DNA from: Streptomyces hygroscopicus
GTDB lineage: Bacteria; Actinomycetota; Actinomycetes; Streptomycetales; Streptomycetaceae
Direction: 5' to 3'
NCBI GenBank assembly: GCA_002021875.1
Contig: CP018627.1
Coordinates: 9,176,001-9,240,000 of the forward strand
DNA length: 64,000 nucleotides
The notes beneath the pieces were generated by a model. That model searched no databases. It was not told where the DNA came from and saw nothing but the letters and a program-made list of their open reading frames with translations. Of the stretch, positions 34,667-42,978 are shown piece by piece; within the stretch, counting starts at the first letter, position 1; each line of letters starts with the position of its first letter. The position numbers and the translations under genes were made by a program.

Positions 34667-35340
34667 GGCGTACCGGGCCTTCCTCGGCGAGGGGCGTCGC
34701 CGAGGCACAGCTCGGCCGCGCCGCTCTGCAGCAGCGTGTGGACGAAGAGCAGATCCACGCCGCCGGGCGAGGCGGCGGCGATGCGGTGCGGGGTGAGCGA
34801 GTCGAAATGGGCCGCGTCGCCCGGGGAGAGGGCGTGCACGGCCTCGCCGAGGGTCAGCCGTAGCCGGCCGCCCAGGACGTAGAGCCACTCCTCGCCGGGG
34901 TGGACCCGCACCAGGCCCTCCTGGGCGCCGGAGCGCTCCGGCACATGCAGCCGCAGCGCCTGCATGGCCCGGCCGGAGCCGCCGGCCTGCCAGTAGGTCC
35001 AGCCGCCCGCCTCCTGCGCCTCCATGCGGTCGGCCCGCACGACCGGGTCCCGTTCCGAGGTCTCCTCGCCGAGCAGGTCGGATACCGTGGTTCCGTAGGT
35101 ACGGGCCAGGGTCAGCAGCATCGGGAGCGAGGGCTGGCGGCGGCCCGTCTCCAGCCGCGACAGATGCGCGGGTGAGAGCCCGACGCGATGGGCGGCGGCC
35201 TCGAGCGTCAGGCCACTGCGCCGCCGCAGGTCACGCAGGCGGGGAGCGACGGTGGGCAGTTCGGCGGACGGTCCGCCGGGGTGACCGTCGGCCGGTCCGT
35301 CCGTGGGCCCCTCGTCGGGACCGTGGGGGAGCGGGTGCAT
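34663..35340 (-). CDS. XRE-family regulator with cupin sensor domain
   Basis: Protein of 225 residues. Helix-turn-helix at about 30-92 (LRDLRRRSGLTLEAAAHRVGLSPAHLSRLETGRRQPSLPMLLTLARTYGTTVSDLL), then a C-terminal cupin (LVRVHPGEEWLYVLGGRLRLTLGEAVHALSPGDAAHFDSLTPHRIAAAS) with the HPGEEW and PHRI motifs. Upstream in-frame residues are Pro/Gly/Asp-rich, and a start nearer the HTH is possible. It forms a two-gene unit with the DUF6126 protein by 4-bp overlap. Confidence 0.87.
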   Translation of the reverse strand: MHPLPHGPDEGPTDGPADGHPGGPSAELPTVAPRLRDLRRRSGLTLEAAAHRVGLSPAHLSRLETGRRQPSLPMLLTLARTYGTTVSDLLGEETSERDPVVRADRMEAQEAGGWTYWQAGGSGRAMQALRLHVPERSGAQEGLVRVHPGEEWLYVLGGRLRLTLGEAVHALSPGDAAHFDSLTPHRIAAASPGGVDLLFVHTLLQSGAAELCLGDAPRRGRPGTP

Positions 35341-35523
35341 GTCTCCGGTATAGCCAGTCTTGACCTCTCGGGCAAAAGTTTTGCCTGAGAGGCAAGAAGC
35401 GCGCCGAGGCGACGGGAGGTTACGCTTTCGTTACCTCCTCTGGCGCTTCGCGCGGTTCTTGTGAACTCCCGGCGAACGGCGGTCACTTGGCATTGACACG
35501 ACAGCGTCTACGCGCGTCATGCT

Positions 35524-35958
35524 ATGTCTATGACAATCCCCCCACGGATCGCTCGCATCGGTGCCCTCGGCGCCCTCGTCTCGACGCTGATCATCGGCGG
35601 CACGGCCACCGCGGCCACCGCCGTCGCCCCGGCGGCCTCGCAGACCGTGGTGTCGTCGCAGGTCATCGCGGCCGTCGGCGACATCTGCTACTCGGATCTG
35701 CCGTCCCAGGCCCATGACACCCTGGACCTGATCGAGCAGGGCGGCCCCTACCCGTTCCCCCAGGACGGCACCGTCTTCCAGAACCGTGAAGGCGTCCTTC
35801 CGTCCCAGTCCTCCGGTTACTACCACGAGTACACCGTGATCACCCCGGGCTCCGACGACCGTGGCGCCCGGCGCATCGTCACCGGTAAGCAGACGGACGA
35901 GGACTACTACACCTCGGACCACTACGCCTCGTTCGACCTGGTCGACCGCGGCTGCTGA
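35524..35958 (+). CDS. Secreted guanyl-specific ribonuclease (RNase Sa/T1 family)
   Basis: Protein of 144 residues: signal peptide of about 40 residues, then a mature domain of about 95. Microbial RNase motifs are all present: E102 in YYHEYTVITPG (general base), R116-R117 in GARRIVTG, H133 in DHYASFDLVDRGC, and the single disulphide pair C55 and C144, in positions equivalent to RNase Sa. It cleaves RNA after guanosine outside the cell. No barstar-type inhibitor gene is adjacent. A TTGACA at 35493-35498 lies so close that transcription could begin at or near the second ATG (35530). Confidence 0.88.
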   Translation: MSMTIPPRIARIGALGALVSTLIIGGTATAATAVAPAASQTVVSSQVIAAVGDICYSDLPSQAHDTLDLIEQGGPYPFPQDGTVFQNREGVLPSQSSGYYHEYTVITPGSDDRGARRIVTGKQTDEDYYTSDHYASFDLVDRGC

Positions 35959-35992
35959 CGCGGCCCCACCGAAGACCGCCACCCCCCGCACC

Positions 35993-36025
35993 GCGGCCGC
36001 TGCCCCTCATCAGGGCAGCGGCCGC
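35993..36025 (+). terminator. Strong hairpin terminator after the RNase gene
   Basis: Perfect 13-bp stem GCGGCCGCTGCCC / GGGCAGCGGCCGC with a 7-nt loop, 35 bp after the stop. Confidence 0.85.
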
Positions 36026-36188
36026 AACGCTGTCTGCGCCCGGCCTCAGATCCACCCTCGGACCCGCCCTCGGACCGCCCTTCGCCCCGTCGCCGCCCCG
36101 ATAGCGGTCACCGCCCCGGGAACCCCGCGCGGGTCATTGTCGTTGCTTCCCGATACCGTCTCGGTTAGCAGCGGACGTGCGGGGAGGC

Positions 36189-37157
36189 ATGGTGGCGAAC
36201 GGTCCGGAAGTGGTCACGTGCGGGGAGGCGATGCTCCTGCTGCTCGCCGAGCCCGGGGTCCCGCTGGACCGGGCCGTGCATTTCCGCCGGTCGGTGGCGG
36301 GGGCCGAGTCCAATGTGGCCGTGGGCCTCGCCCGGCTCGGCCACGGGGTGCGCTGGCTCGGCCGGGTCGGCGCCGACCCCGCGGGGGAGGCGGTGCTGCG
36401 CGAGCTGCGCGCCGACTGTGTGGACGTCGCCCACGCGATCGTGGACGACCACGCCCCCACCGGGCTGCTGATGCGGGACAGCCATGCGCACCGCGCCATC
36501 GATGTGCAGTACTACCGCATGGGATCGGCCGCCTCCAGGCTGACGCCCGAGCAGATACGCCCCGAGGCCCTCGAAGGCACCCGGCTGCTCCATCTGTCCG
36601 GGATCACACCGATGCTCTCGCCGACCGCGGCGGCCGCGAGCCGGCGCCTGGTGGAGCTGGCCCGTGCGGCCGGGGCCAAGGTGTCCTTCGATCCGAACGT
36701 ACGACACAAGCTGGGCGGCGCGGCGCAGTGGGCCCAGACGGCGGGCCCGTTGCTGCGCGACGCCGACATCGTCCTCGCGGGCGAGGACGAGTTGGAGCTG
36801 CTGACCGCCCAACCCGCCGACGAGGCCGCGCGGGAGCTGCTGCGCGGCGGGGCAGACGAGGTCGTGATCAAGCGCGCCGACCACTCCTCGACCGTCCTCA
36901 CCGCGGACGGCGGCTGGGACCAGGCGCCCCACGCGGTGCCGGTCGTCGACCCGATCGGGGCCGGTGACGGCTTCGCGGCCGGCTATCTGTCGGCCCGCCT
37001 GCGCGGGCTGCACGAGCACCAGGCGCTCGCCGAGGCGGTGTGCGTGGCCGCCCTCGTCGTCCAGGCCGCCACCGATACGGACGGGCTGCCCACCGCCGCC
37101 GCGCGGGACCGGGCGCTCGCCGAGCTGTCCAAGGGCGGGGACGCGGTGTACCGCTGA
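36189..37157 (+). CDS. kdgK: 2-keto-3-deoxygluconate kinase (PfkB family)
   Basis: Protein of about 322 residues. Start choice is between the ATG here and a GTG one codon later, both behind GGGGAGG. PfkB landmarks: GEAMLLLLAEPG, AGAESNVAVGLARLG (PfkB signature 1), FDPNVRHKLG, and the C-terminal VVDPIGAGDGFAAGYLS with the catalytic Asp and the anion hole. Pairing with the KDPG aldolase downstream identifies the substrate as KDG: the two complete the Entner-Doudoroff branch for gluconate, glucuronate or galacturonate, the last fitting the GH28-like enzyme at 1.9 kb. Confidence 0.87.
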   Translation: MVANGPEVVTCGEAMLLLLAEPGVPLDRAVHFRRSVAGAESNVAVGLARLGHGVRWLGRVGADPAGEAVLRELRADCVDVAHAIVDDHAPTGLLMRDSHAHRAIDVQYYRMGSAASRLTPEQIRPEALEGTRLLHLSGITPMLSPTAAAASRRLVELARAAGAKVSFDPNVRHKLGGAAQWAQTAGPLLRDADIVLAGEDELELLTAQPADEAARELLRGGADEVVIKRADHSSTVLTADGGWDQAPHAVPVVDPIGAGDGFAAGYLSARLRGLHEHQALAEAVCVAALVVQAATDTDGLPTAAARDRALAELSKGGDAVYR

Positions 37158-37160
37158 GCC

Positions 37161-37242
37161 GACACGGACAACACGGACAACGCGGACAACGGAGATAGCG
37201 CAGACGGCGCAGACGGCGCAGACGGCGCGGACAGCGCCGGTA
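37161..37242 (+). repeat. Imperfect 9-bp tandem repeat in the kdgK-aldolase spacer
   Basis: About nine copies of a 9-bp unit drifting from ACGGACAAC through GCGGACAAC to GCAGACGGC. This looks like replication slippage. It separates kdgK from the aldolase gene by 227 bp. Confidence 0.75.
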
Positions 37243-37384
37243 ACACCGACAAGCCAGATATCGATCCACCAAGCGCATCACAGCACCGCACATCGTCCAC
37301 CGCACACCGAAACCGCCGCATATCCCGGAGGCAATCCGGGGCGGCATCGCCAGCAGCACTTGGGAGAGGAAGGCGGCGACCGCC

Positions 37385-38038
37385 GTGTACCGCTGGGAGA
37401 TCACCCGGGCCGCGCTCGCGCAGCGCGTTCTCGCCATCGTCCGTAGCGACAGCTACGACCACGCCCATGCCACGGCGGACAGTCTGCTCTCCGCCGGTAT
37501 CACCAGCCTGGAGATCTCGCTGACCACGCCCTTCGCCCTGGAGGCGGTCACCACACTGATCCGGGAGGTCGGTGATGACGCGGTGATCGGCGCGGGCACG
37601 GTGCTCGATGCCGCCTCGGCCCGGATGGCGGTGGACGCGGGCGCCCGCTTCCTCGTCTCGCCGAGCCTGGACCCCGAGGTCATCCGCACCGGCCACCGCT
37701 ACGGTCTGCCGGTCTTCCCCGGCGTGGCCACACCCACCGAGGCGGTGCACGCGATGGAGCTGGGCGCGGACGCCCTGAAGCTCTTCCCCGCCTCCGCCTA
37801 CGGGCCCCGATGGGTCAGCGACGTACGGGCCGCGCTGCCGCAGGCCGCCGTGGTCCCCACCGGCGGGGTGACGCTGGCCGAGGCCCCGGACTGGATCGCG
37901 GCCGGGGCCGTCGCGTGCGGAATGGGCTCCGCGCTGTCCGAGGGCGACCGGGACACCGTGGGCAAGCGCGCCGCCGAGCTGCTGGCCCGCCTCGCGGATG
38001 TGGCACCACCGCTGGACTCGGCGCCGGAGCTGTACTGA
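37385..38038 (+). CDS. eda: KDPG/KHG aldolase
   Basis: Protein of 217 residues, GTG start. Class I aldolase landmarks: VLAIVRSDSYDHA, ITSLEISLTTP (catalytic Glu), VIGAGTVLDAASARMAVDAGARFLVSP, and GADALKLFPAS with the Schiff-base lysine. It cleaves 2-keto-3-deoxy-6-phosphogluconate to pyruvate and glyceraldehyde-3-phosphate. The first bases, GTGTACCGCTG, repeat the last 11 coding bases of kdgK exactly. Confidence 0.92.
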   Translation: MYRWEITRAALAQRVLAIVRSDSYDHAHATADSLLSAGITSLEISLTTPFALEAVTTLIREVGDDAVIGAGTVLDAASARMAVDAGARFLVSPSLDPEVIRTGHRYGLPVFPGVATPTEAVHAMELGADALKLFPASAYGPRWVSDVRAALPQAAVVPTGGVTLAEAPDWIAAGAVACGMGSALSEGDRDTVGKRAAELLARLADVAPPLDSAPELY

Positions 38039-38048
38039 GGGGGCGCGC

Positions 38049-38160
38049 GGGCTGTACGGACGGGGGGCGCGGGCCGTACTGACCGCTGTGCCCGGGCTGT
38101 ACGGACGGCGGGGAGGGCCGTACTGACAGGGGGTGCGCGGGCTGTACGGACGGCGGGGCG
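38049..38160 (+). repeat. Imperfect ~43-bp tandem repeat with GTAC palindromes
   Basis: Nearly three copies of GGGCTGTACGGACGG followed by a GGGCCGTACTGAC-like half in the 271-bp gap before the PheC-like gene. Each unit contains two opposed GTAC-centred halves and could form alternative hairpins. No reading frame supports coding. Confidence 0.65.
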
Positions 38161-38309
38161 CGGGTCGTACGAATGGCGGTGCCCGAGGCGTACGTCCGCG
38201 TATCCCAGCGGGCGGTCAACGGCTTCCCGTGGGGCGGGAGTTCTGCCACCCTGAGCGCGCTGTGATCATGCGGCTCGTACCGGCCGCCCGCTCGCGCCCA
38301 GGAGGTGCC

Positions 38310-39158
38310 GTGAGACGTACCGTCATACTGTCCGCCCTCGCCGCCGTGCTCGCCGTCACCGCCGCCGGTTCGGCGCTGGCCGTCGGCTCCACGTCCAAGC
38401 CCGAGTCGCCGCGGGCGTCCGCCGCCGACCGCGCCCGGCCGCAGCGCGGCACCCTGCTCGACCGGGTGCCCGAGCGCGGGGTGCTGCGGGTGTGCACCAC
38501 AGGCGACTACCGGCCTTTCAGCCATCGTGACCCCAAGTCCGGCGCCTACACCGGCATCGACATCAAGATGGCCGGGGACCTCGCCAAGAGCCTGGACGCC
38601 AAACCGGCGTTCGTGCCCACCACCTGGGCCACCCTGGTGGACGACCTTGCCGCCGGACGCTGCGACGTGGGCATGGGCGGGGTGTCGGTGACCCTGGCCC
38701 GCGCCCGTAAGGCGTCCTTCAGCGAGCCGTATCTCACCGATGGCAAGACGCCGATCGTGCGCTGCGCGGACAAGGACAGGTACCGCACGCTGGAGGACAT
38801 CGACCGGCCGGGCGTGCGGGTGGTGGTCAACCCGGGTGGCACCAATGAGGAGTTCGCCCGAGCCCATGTCAAACGGGCCACTCTCACCGTCCATCCGGAC
38901 AACACCACGATCTTCGACGAGATCATCGCGGGCCGCGCCGATGTGATGATGACGGACGCCAGCGAGACCCGCTACCAGTCCGCGATCCACCCGGAGCTGT
39001 GCGCGGTCCACCCCGACGAGCCGTTCTCCTTCTCCGAGAAGGCGTACGCCCTGCCGCGCGGCGACGCGCAGTTCAAGGAGTACGTCGATCAGTGGGTCCA
39101 TCTGGCCACGCACGACGGTACGTACAAGAAGTACGAGGACGAATGGATGAAGCGGTGA
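38310..39158 (+). CDS. Exported cyclohexadienyl dehydratase-like protein (PheC type)
   Basis: Protein of 282 residues from a GTG with AGGAGG 5 nt upstream. A signal peptide (about 1-28, LSALAAVLAVTAAGSALA) predicts export. The mature domain has the periplasmic-binding-protein fold, but its wording is strikingly that of PheC: GVLRVCTTGDYRPFSHRD, YTGIDIKMAGDLAKSL, GGVSVTLARARKASFSEPYLTDGKTPIVRC, VNPGGTNEEFARAHVKRA, TDASETRYQ and HPELCAVHP. The Glu in the TDAxE motif corresponds to the catalytic acid reported for PheC. It would convert prephenate or arogenate to phenylpyruvate or phenylalanine outside the membrane. A plain solute-binding role is the alternative; no permease gene is adjacent. Confidence 0.78.
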   Translation: MRRTVILSALAAVLAVTAAGSALAVGSTSKPESPRASAADRARPQRGTLLDRVPERGVLRVCTTGDYRPFSHRDPKSGAYTGIDIKMAGDLAKSLDAKPAFVPTTWATLVDDLAAGRCDVGMGGVSVTLARARKASFSEPYLTDGKTPIVRCADKDRYRTLEDIDRPGVRVVVNPGGTNEEFARAHVKRATLTVHPDNTTIFDEIIAGRADVMMTDASETRYQSAIHPELCAVHPDEPFSFSEKAYALPRGDAQFKEYVDQWVHLATHDGTYKKYEDEWMKR

Positions 39159-39299
39159 AGCGGTGAAGCCGCGAGGGGCGGATGGGGCGGATGGGGCGTT
39201 GAACCGGCGGCGGACGGGCGGCGGCTGAAAATCTGGGCATCGCCGTAGGACTCTTGCGTCCGCCGCCCCTCGCGGTGCCCGGAGCGGGAAGATGGCACC

Positions 39300-39989
39300 A
39301 TGAGTCCCGCCCAGCCCGTGCGCCGCCGCTCGGACGCCGTCGCCAACCGCGCCGCCCTCCTCGACGCGGCCGAGCGGGTCCTGCTCCGCGATGGGCCCGC
39401 CGTGCCGTTGGACGTGGTGGCGCGCGAGGCCGGGGTCGGCATCGCCACGCTGTACCGGAACTTCGCCGACCGCGACGAGTTATACGCGGCCGTCGTCCAC
39501 CGCGCCCACCAGCTCGTGGCCGACCTCGCCCAGGAGGCCGAGGCCAGCGCGGCGCCACCGCTGGACGCGCTGGCCGGTTTCCTGGACCGGCTCCTCGCCG
39601 AACGCCGCCATCTCGCCCTGCCGTTGCTCAGTGCTCCCGGCCCGCGCCCGCAGAACGGGGCCGACCCCCTCGGCCCGCATCCGCAGAACGGGGCCGACCC
39701 TCTCGGCCCGCGGATCTCCAGGTCGTTGGCCGCGGTCCTGGAGCGGGGCATCGACGACGGCTCGATCCGGCCCGATGCCACCGCCGCCGACCTCGTCGTC
39801 ACCGGCGCGACGCTCGCCCGTGCCCAACTCCCGCCCGACGCCTGGGAGCGGGCCGCCCGCCGCATCGCCGCGCTCGTCCTGGACGGTCTGCGCGCCCGCT
39901 CCGGCACCGCCCCGCTCCCCGCCGGGCTCACCGGTGCCGAGCTGGACCGGGCCATGACCCACAGCGGGGGCGACAGGGCCGCCTACTAG
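39300..39989 (+). CDS. TetR-family transcriptional regulator
   Basis: Protein of 229 residues. TetR helix-turn-helix at the N-terminus (NRAALLDAAERVLLRDGPAVPLDVVAREAGVGIATLYRNFADRDELYAAVV). The C-terminal ligand domain contains an in-frame duplication of 11 residues, PQNGADPLGPH/R, arising from a 33-bp tandem repeat; this probably lengthens a loop. No divergent target gene is obvious. Confidence 0.87.
   Translation: MSPAQPVRRRSDAVANRAALLDAAERVLLRDGPAVPLDVVAREAGVGIATLYRNFADRDELYAAVVHRAHQLVADLAQEAEASAAPPLDALAGFLDRLLAERRHLALPLLSAPGPRPQNGADPLGPHPQNGADPLGPRISRSLAAVLERGIDDGSIRPDATAADLVVTGATLARAQLPPDAWERAARRIAALVLDGLRARSGTAPLPAGLTGAELDRAMTHSGGDRAAY
39648..39713 (+). repeat. 33-bp tandem duplication inside the TetR gene
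   Basis: Two adjacent 33-bp units (39648-39680, 39681-39713), almost identical and in frame. A recent slippage event. Confidence 0.85.
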
Positions 39990-40119
39990 CCTGTCGCCCA
40001 CAGCGGGATGCGCATTTGCGCGAATTCGGGCGCGGCCCTTGCGCGGGTGCTACACGCTGACGGATGCCGGTTGTAATGCCCCGGACCGGTGAACGTTTCC
40101 TCGCATCCGGAGAGACGAT

Positions 40120-40800
40120 ATGAGCAGCCCCCTCAGCCACCCCCTCGTGCGGACCTTCCTGGCCTCGGTCGAGCGGCGGACCGCGGCGCTTCCCGCCGTG
40201 TGGCGGGAGGAACTGCTCGAGGATCTGCGCGAGGAGATCGCGGCGGCGCTGGCGGACGACGTCACCGAGGATCCCGCCGCGGACGACGTCACCGAGGATC
40301 CCGCCGTGGACGGGGGCCCGGTGATCAGCGAGGAGCGGGTACGGCGGGCGCTCGACTGGATCGGAACCCCGGAGGAGATCGCGGCGGACGCGCTGGCCGA
40401 GGAGTCCGGCAGCATTCCCCCCGAGCCGGAGAACCCCGGCGGCACCTGGCTGACGCTCGGCCTCGCCGTGCTGCCGGTGCCGCTGTGCCTGGTCCCGGGC
40501 GTGGGCATACCGCTGGGGCTGGTCGCCGCCTTTGGGGCGCTCGTCCGGCTGTGGCGGTCCGCGCCGTGGGTGCGGCGCGAGAAGCGGCAGGCCACGCTGT
40601 TCGTCCTGTCGCCGCTGGTGACGGTGCCGGTGCTGGCGGCCGCCCTCTCCCTGGCGTTCGACGGGATCAGCGCCCCCGCGTTCGTGGCCTCCCTCCTGAT
40701 AGCGCTCGCCCTGCCGGTGGTCGGCGCCATACGGCTGGCCCGGTCCGCCGCCCGGCTGCGCGAGCAGGCCCCTCAGGAGGCGGGACGGCCCCTTGGCTGA
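40120..40800 (+). CDS. HAAS-domain (DUF1700-like) membrane protein
   Basis: Protein of 226 residues. An N-terminal HAAS-type helical domain (HPLVRTFLASVERRTAALPAVWREELLEDLREEIAAALA ... RRALDWIGTPEEIAADALAE) is followed by about four membrane segments. HAAS domains usually pair with PadR-type regulators; none is adjacent here, though a GntR gene follows after 98 bp. The link between the two halves of the HAAS domain contains a duplicated DDVTEDPA unit. Confidence 0.72.
   Translation: MSSPLSHPLVRTFLASVERRTAALPAVWREELLEDLREEIAAALADDVTEDPAADDVTEDPAVDGGPVISEERVRRALDWIGTPEEIAADALAEESGSIPPEPENPGGTWLTLGLAVLPVPLCLVPGVGIPLGLVAAFGALVRLWRSAPWVRREKRQATLFVLSPLVTVPVLAAALSLAFDGISAPAFVASLLIALALPVVGAIRLARSAARLREQAPQEAGRPLG
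40252..40305 (+). repeat. 27-bp exact tandem duplication inside the HAAS gene
   Basis: Two identical 27-bp units (40252-40278, 40279-40305), in frame, encoding ADDVTEDPA twice. Confidence 0.88.
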
Positions 40801-40837
40801 CAGCGTTGTCGGCCCCGGCGGGTCGACTGTGCGTAGT

Positions 40838-40849
40838 TTGTCCGGACAA
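40838..40849. promoter_or_regulatory. Palindrome TTGTCCGGACAA before the GntR gene
   Basis: Perfect 12-bp palindrome 50 bp before the GntR start. It is the right size and place for an autoregulatory GntR (HutC-type) operator, but no second copy was seen before the ABC genes. Confidence 0.5.
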
Positions 40850-40898
40850 CAGAACTTCACGACTTCCCGTCATGTGCTCATCCGGATACCCTCGCCCC

Positions 40899-41672
40899 GT
40901 GGCTATGGAGGAAGAAGACTCTTCGGGCGGGGCTGAGGCGCTCCAGCTCAGCGTGGACCGCAGCAGTCCGGTCCCGCTGTATTTCCAGCTGTCCCAGCAG
41001 CTCGAGGCGGCGATCGAGCAGGGGCGGCTGGCGCCCGGCAGCCTGCTGGGCAATGAGATCGAGCTGGCCGGGCGGCTCGGGCTGTCCCGCCCCACCGTCC
41101 GGCAGGCCATTTCGTCGCTGGTCGACAAGGGGCTGCTGGTGCGCCGCCGGGGCGTGGGCACGCAGGTGGTGCACAGCCAGGTCAAGCGCCCGCTGGAGCT
41201 GAGCAGCCTCTACGACGACCTGGAAGCGGCCGGTCAGCGCCCCGCCACCCAGGTGCTGCTGAACACGACCGAGCTCGCGACCGCCGAGGTCGCCGCCGCG
41301 CTCGGCATTTCCGAAGGTGCCGAGGTGGTGCTGATCGAGCGGCTGCGGCTGGCGCACGGCGAGCCCATGGCCCATCTGCGCAACCACCTCCCTGTGGGCC
41401 TGCTCAAGCTGGACAGCGCCGAGCTGGAGGGCACCGGGCTCTACCGGCTGATGCGCGCGGCCGGGATCACCCTGCACAGCGCCCGCCAGGCGGTCGGCGC
41501 CCGCGCGGCCACCGCCGAGGAGGGGGAGCAGCTCGGGGAGCCGGAGGGGGCGCCGCTGCTGACCATGGAGCGCACGACCTTCGACGACACCGGCCGGGCC
41601 GTGGAATTCGGCTCGCACACCTACCGGGCCTCGCGCTACGCCTTCGAGTTCCAGCTCCTCGTACGACCCTGA
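40899..41672 (+). CDS. GntR-family regulator, HutC subfamily
   Basis: Protein of 257 residues; start at this GTG or at the ATG two codons later, neither with a strong ribosome site. N-terminal winged helix (PVPLYFQLSQQLEAAIEQGRLAPGSLLGNEIELAGRLGLSRPTVRQAISSLVDKGLLVRRRGVGTQV) and a UTRA ligand domain (VVLIERLRLAHGEPMAHLRNHLP, ALLTMERTTFDDTGRAVEFGSHTYRASRYAFEFQ). It probably controls the sugar ABC operon that follows, sensing a phosphorylated sugar. Confidence 0.9.
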   Translation: MAMEEEDSSGGAEALQLSVDRSSPVPLYFQLSQQLEAAIEQGRLAPGSLLGNEIELAGRLGLSRPTVRQAISSLVDKGLLVRRRGVGTQVVHSQVKRPLELSSLYDDLEAAGQRPATQVLLNTTELATAEVAAALGISEGAEVVLIERLRLAHGEPMAHLRNHLPVGLLKLDSAELEGTGLYRLMRAAGITLHSARQAVGARAATAEEGEQLGEPEGAPLLTMERTTFDDTGRAVEFGSHTYRASRYAFEFQLLVRP

Positions 41673-41880
41673 GCCCTTCGCTTCCGCCGTACCGGCCGCT
41701 GTTCTCGCCCTGGCGGGCCGCCGTTCCCGCCGTACCCCGCCGCTGTTCTTGACGTGTCCCGCGTCCCCCGCTACAAGTCCTCCAGCCGGACGGGCACCGG
41801 GCCCGCCACGGGTTTCACCGTATGCGGCGCCGCCGAGCACCCCGGAAGCCCCGGCCAGGGCCGGTAACGGATACTTGGCG

Positions 41881-41913
41881 GCGGCCGGGCCCGATCATGC
41901 CGGACCCGGCCGC
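41881..41913. promoter_or_regulatory. Inverted repeat in the leader of the sugar ABC operon
   Basis: GCGGCCGGG / CCCGGCCGC, perfect 9-bp arms, 15-nt spacer, 45 bp before the binding-protein start. It could terminate the GntR transcript or act as an operator or attenuator for the operon. Confidence 0.45.
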
Positions 41914-41958
41914 GAAGGTGACAGCGGGACGAACACACAGTGAGAAGGGCGGGTCTTC

Positions 41959-42978
41959 GTGGCGAAGGTGCGGAGAGGGGCACGTGCGATGACCGCCGCC
42001 GTGCTGGCGGCGGTGCTGGGTACGGCGTTGGCGGGCTGCAGCAGTACGGGCGGCAAGCGTGCCGAGGAGCGGGCCGCGAGGGAGGCGGCCGCCGGGGGGC
42101 GGGCGGCGGTCAACACCCCGAAGTGGACCTTCGCGATGGTCACCCACTCCGGCGACGGCGACACCTTCTGGGACATCGTCCAGAGCGGCGCCAAGCAGGC
42201 CGCGGTCAAGGACAACATCCGGTTCCTCTACGCCCACAACGAGGAGGGCAAGGAGCAGTCCCAGCTGGTCCAGTCCTACATCGACCAGAAGGTCGACGGC
42301 CTGATCGTCACCCTCGCCAAGCCCGACGCCATGAAGGCCGTGGTGAAGAAGGCGCAGAAGGCCGGGATACCGGTGATCACCGTCAACTCCGGCTCCGAGG
42401 TGTCCAAGGCGTTCGGCGCGCTCACCCATGTCGGCCAGGACGAGACCATCGCGGGCGAGGCCGTCGGCGACGAGCTCAACAAGCGGGGCCGCGAGAAGGC
42501 CCTGTGCGTGCTCCACGAGCAGGGCAACGTCGGCCATGAGCAGCGCTGCGACGGCGCGGCCAAGACCTTCGACGGCAAGATGGAGAAGATCTACGTCGAG
42601 GGCACCAACATGCCCGATGTGCAGTCCTCGATCGAGGCCAAGCTCCAGTCGGACAAGGGCATCGACACCGTGCTCACCCTCGGCGCGCCCTTCGCGGACA
42701 CCGCCGCCAAGGCCGCGGACCAGGCGGGCAGCAAGGCCGAGATCGACACCTTCGACCTCAACGCCAAGGTCGCCGCGGCGCTCCAGGACGGCACGCTCGG
42801 CTTCGCCGTGGACCAGCAGCCGTATCTCCAGGGCTATGAGGCCGTGGATCTGCTGTGGCTCAACCGCTACAACGCCGATGTGCTCGGCGGCGGCAAGCCG
42901 GTGCTGACCGGACCGCAGATCATCACCAAGGACGACGCCGCCGAGCTCGCGTCGTACACGAAGCGGGGCACCCGATGA
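41959..42978 (+). CDS. Sugar ABC transporter substrate-binding lipoprotein (Frc/Rbs type)
   Basis: Protein of 339 residues, GTG start. Lipoprotein signal ending LAGC (C26). Ribose/fructose-binding fold: FAMVTHSGDGDTFWDIVQSGAKQAA, SQLVQSYIDQKVDGLIVTLAKPDAM, AGIPVITVNSG, HEQGNVGHEQRCDGAAK, FAVDQQPYLQGYEAVDLLWL. It binds a sugar at the outer face of the membrane and delivers it to the permease. ATGA overlap with the permease gene. Confidence 0.9.
   Translation: MAKVRRGARAMTAAVLAAVLGTALAGCSSTGGKRAEERAAREAAAGGRAAVNTPKWTFAMVTHSGDGDTFWDIVQSGAKQAAVKDNIRFLYAHNEEGKEQSQLVQSYIDQKVDGLIVTLAKPDAMKAVVKKAQKAGIPVITVNSGSEVSKAFGALTHVGQDETIAGEAVGDELNKRGREKALCVLHEQGNVGHEQRCDGAAKTFDGKMEKIYVEGTNMPDVQSSIEAKLQSDKGIDTVLTLGAPFADTAAKAADQAGSKAEIDTFDLNAKVAAALQDGTLGFAVDQQPYLQGYEAVDLLWLNRYNADVLGGGKPVLTGPQIITKDDAAELASYTKRGTR

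Noticed and set aside
37161..37242. 9-bp repeats as a possible iteron or origin
   Set aside because: Units drift gradually and no replication or DnaA-box features accompany them; slippage is simpler.
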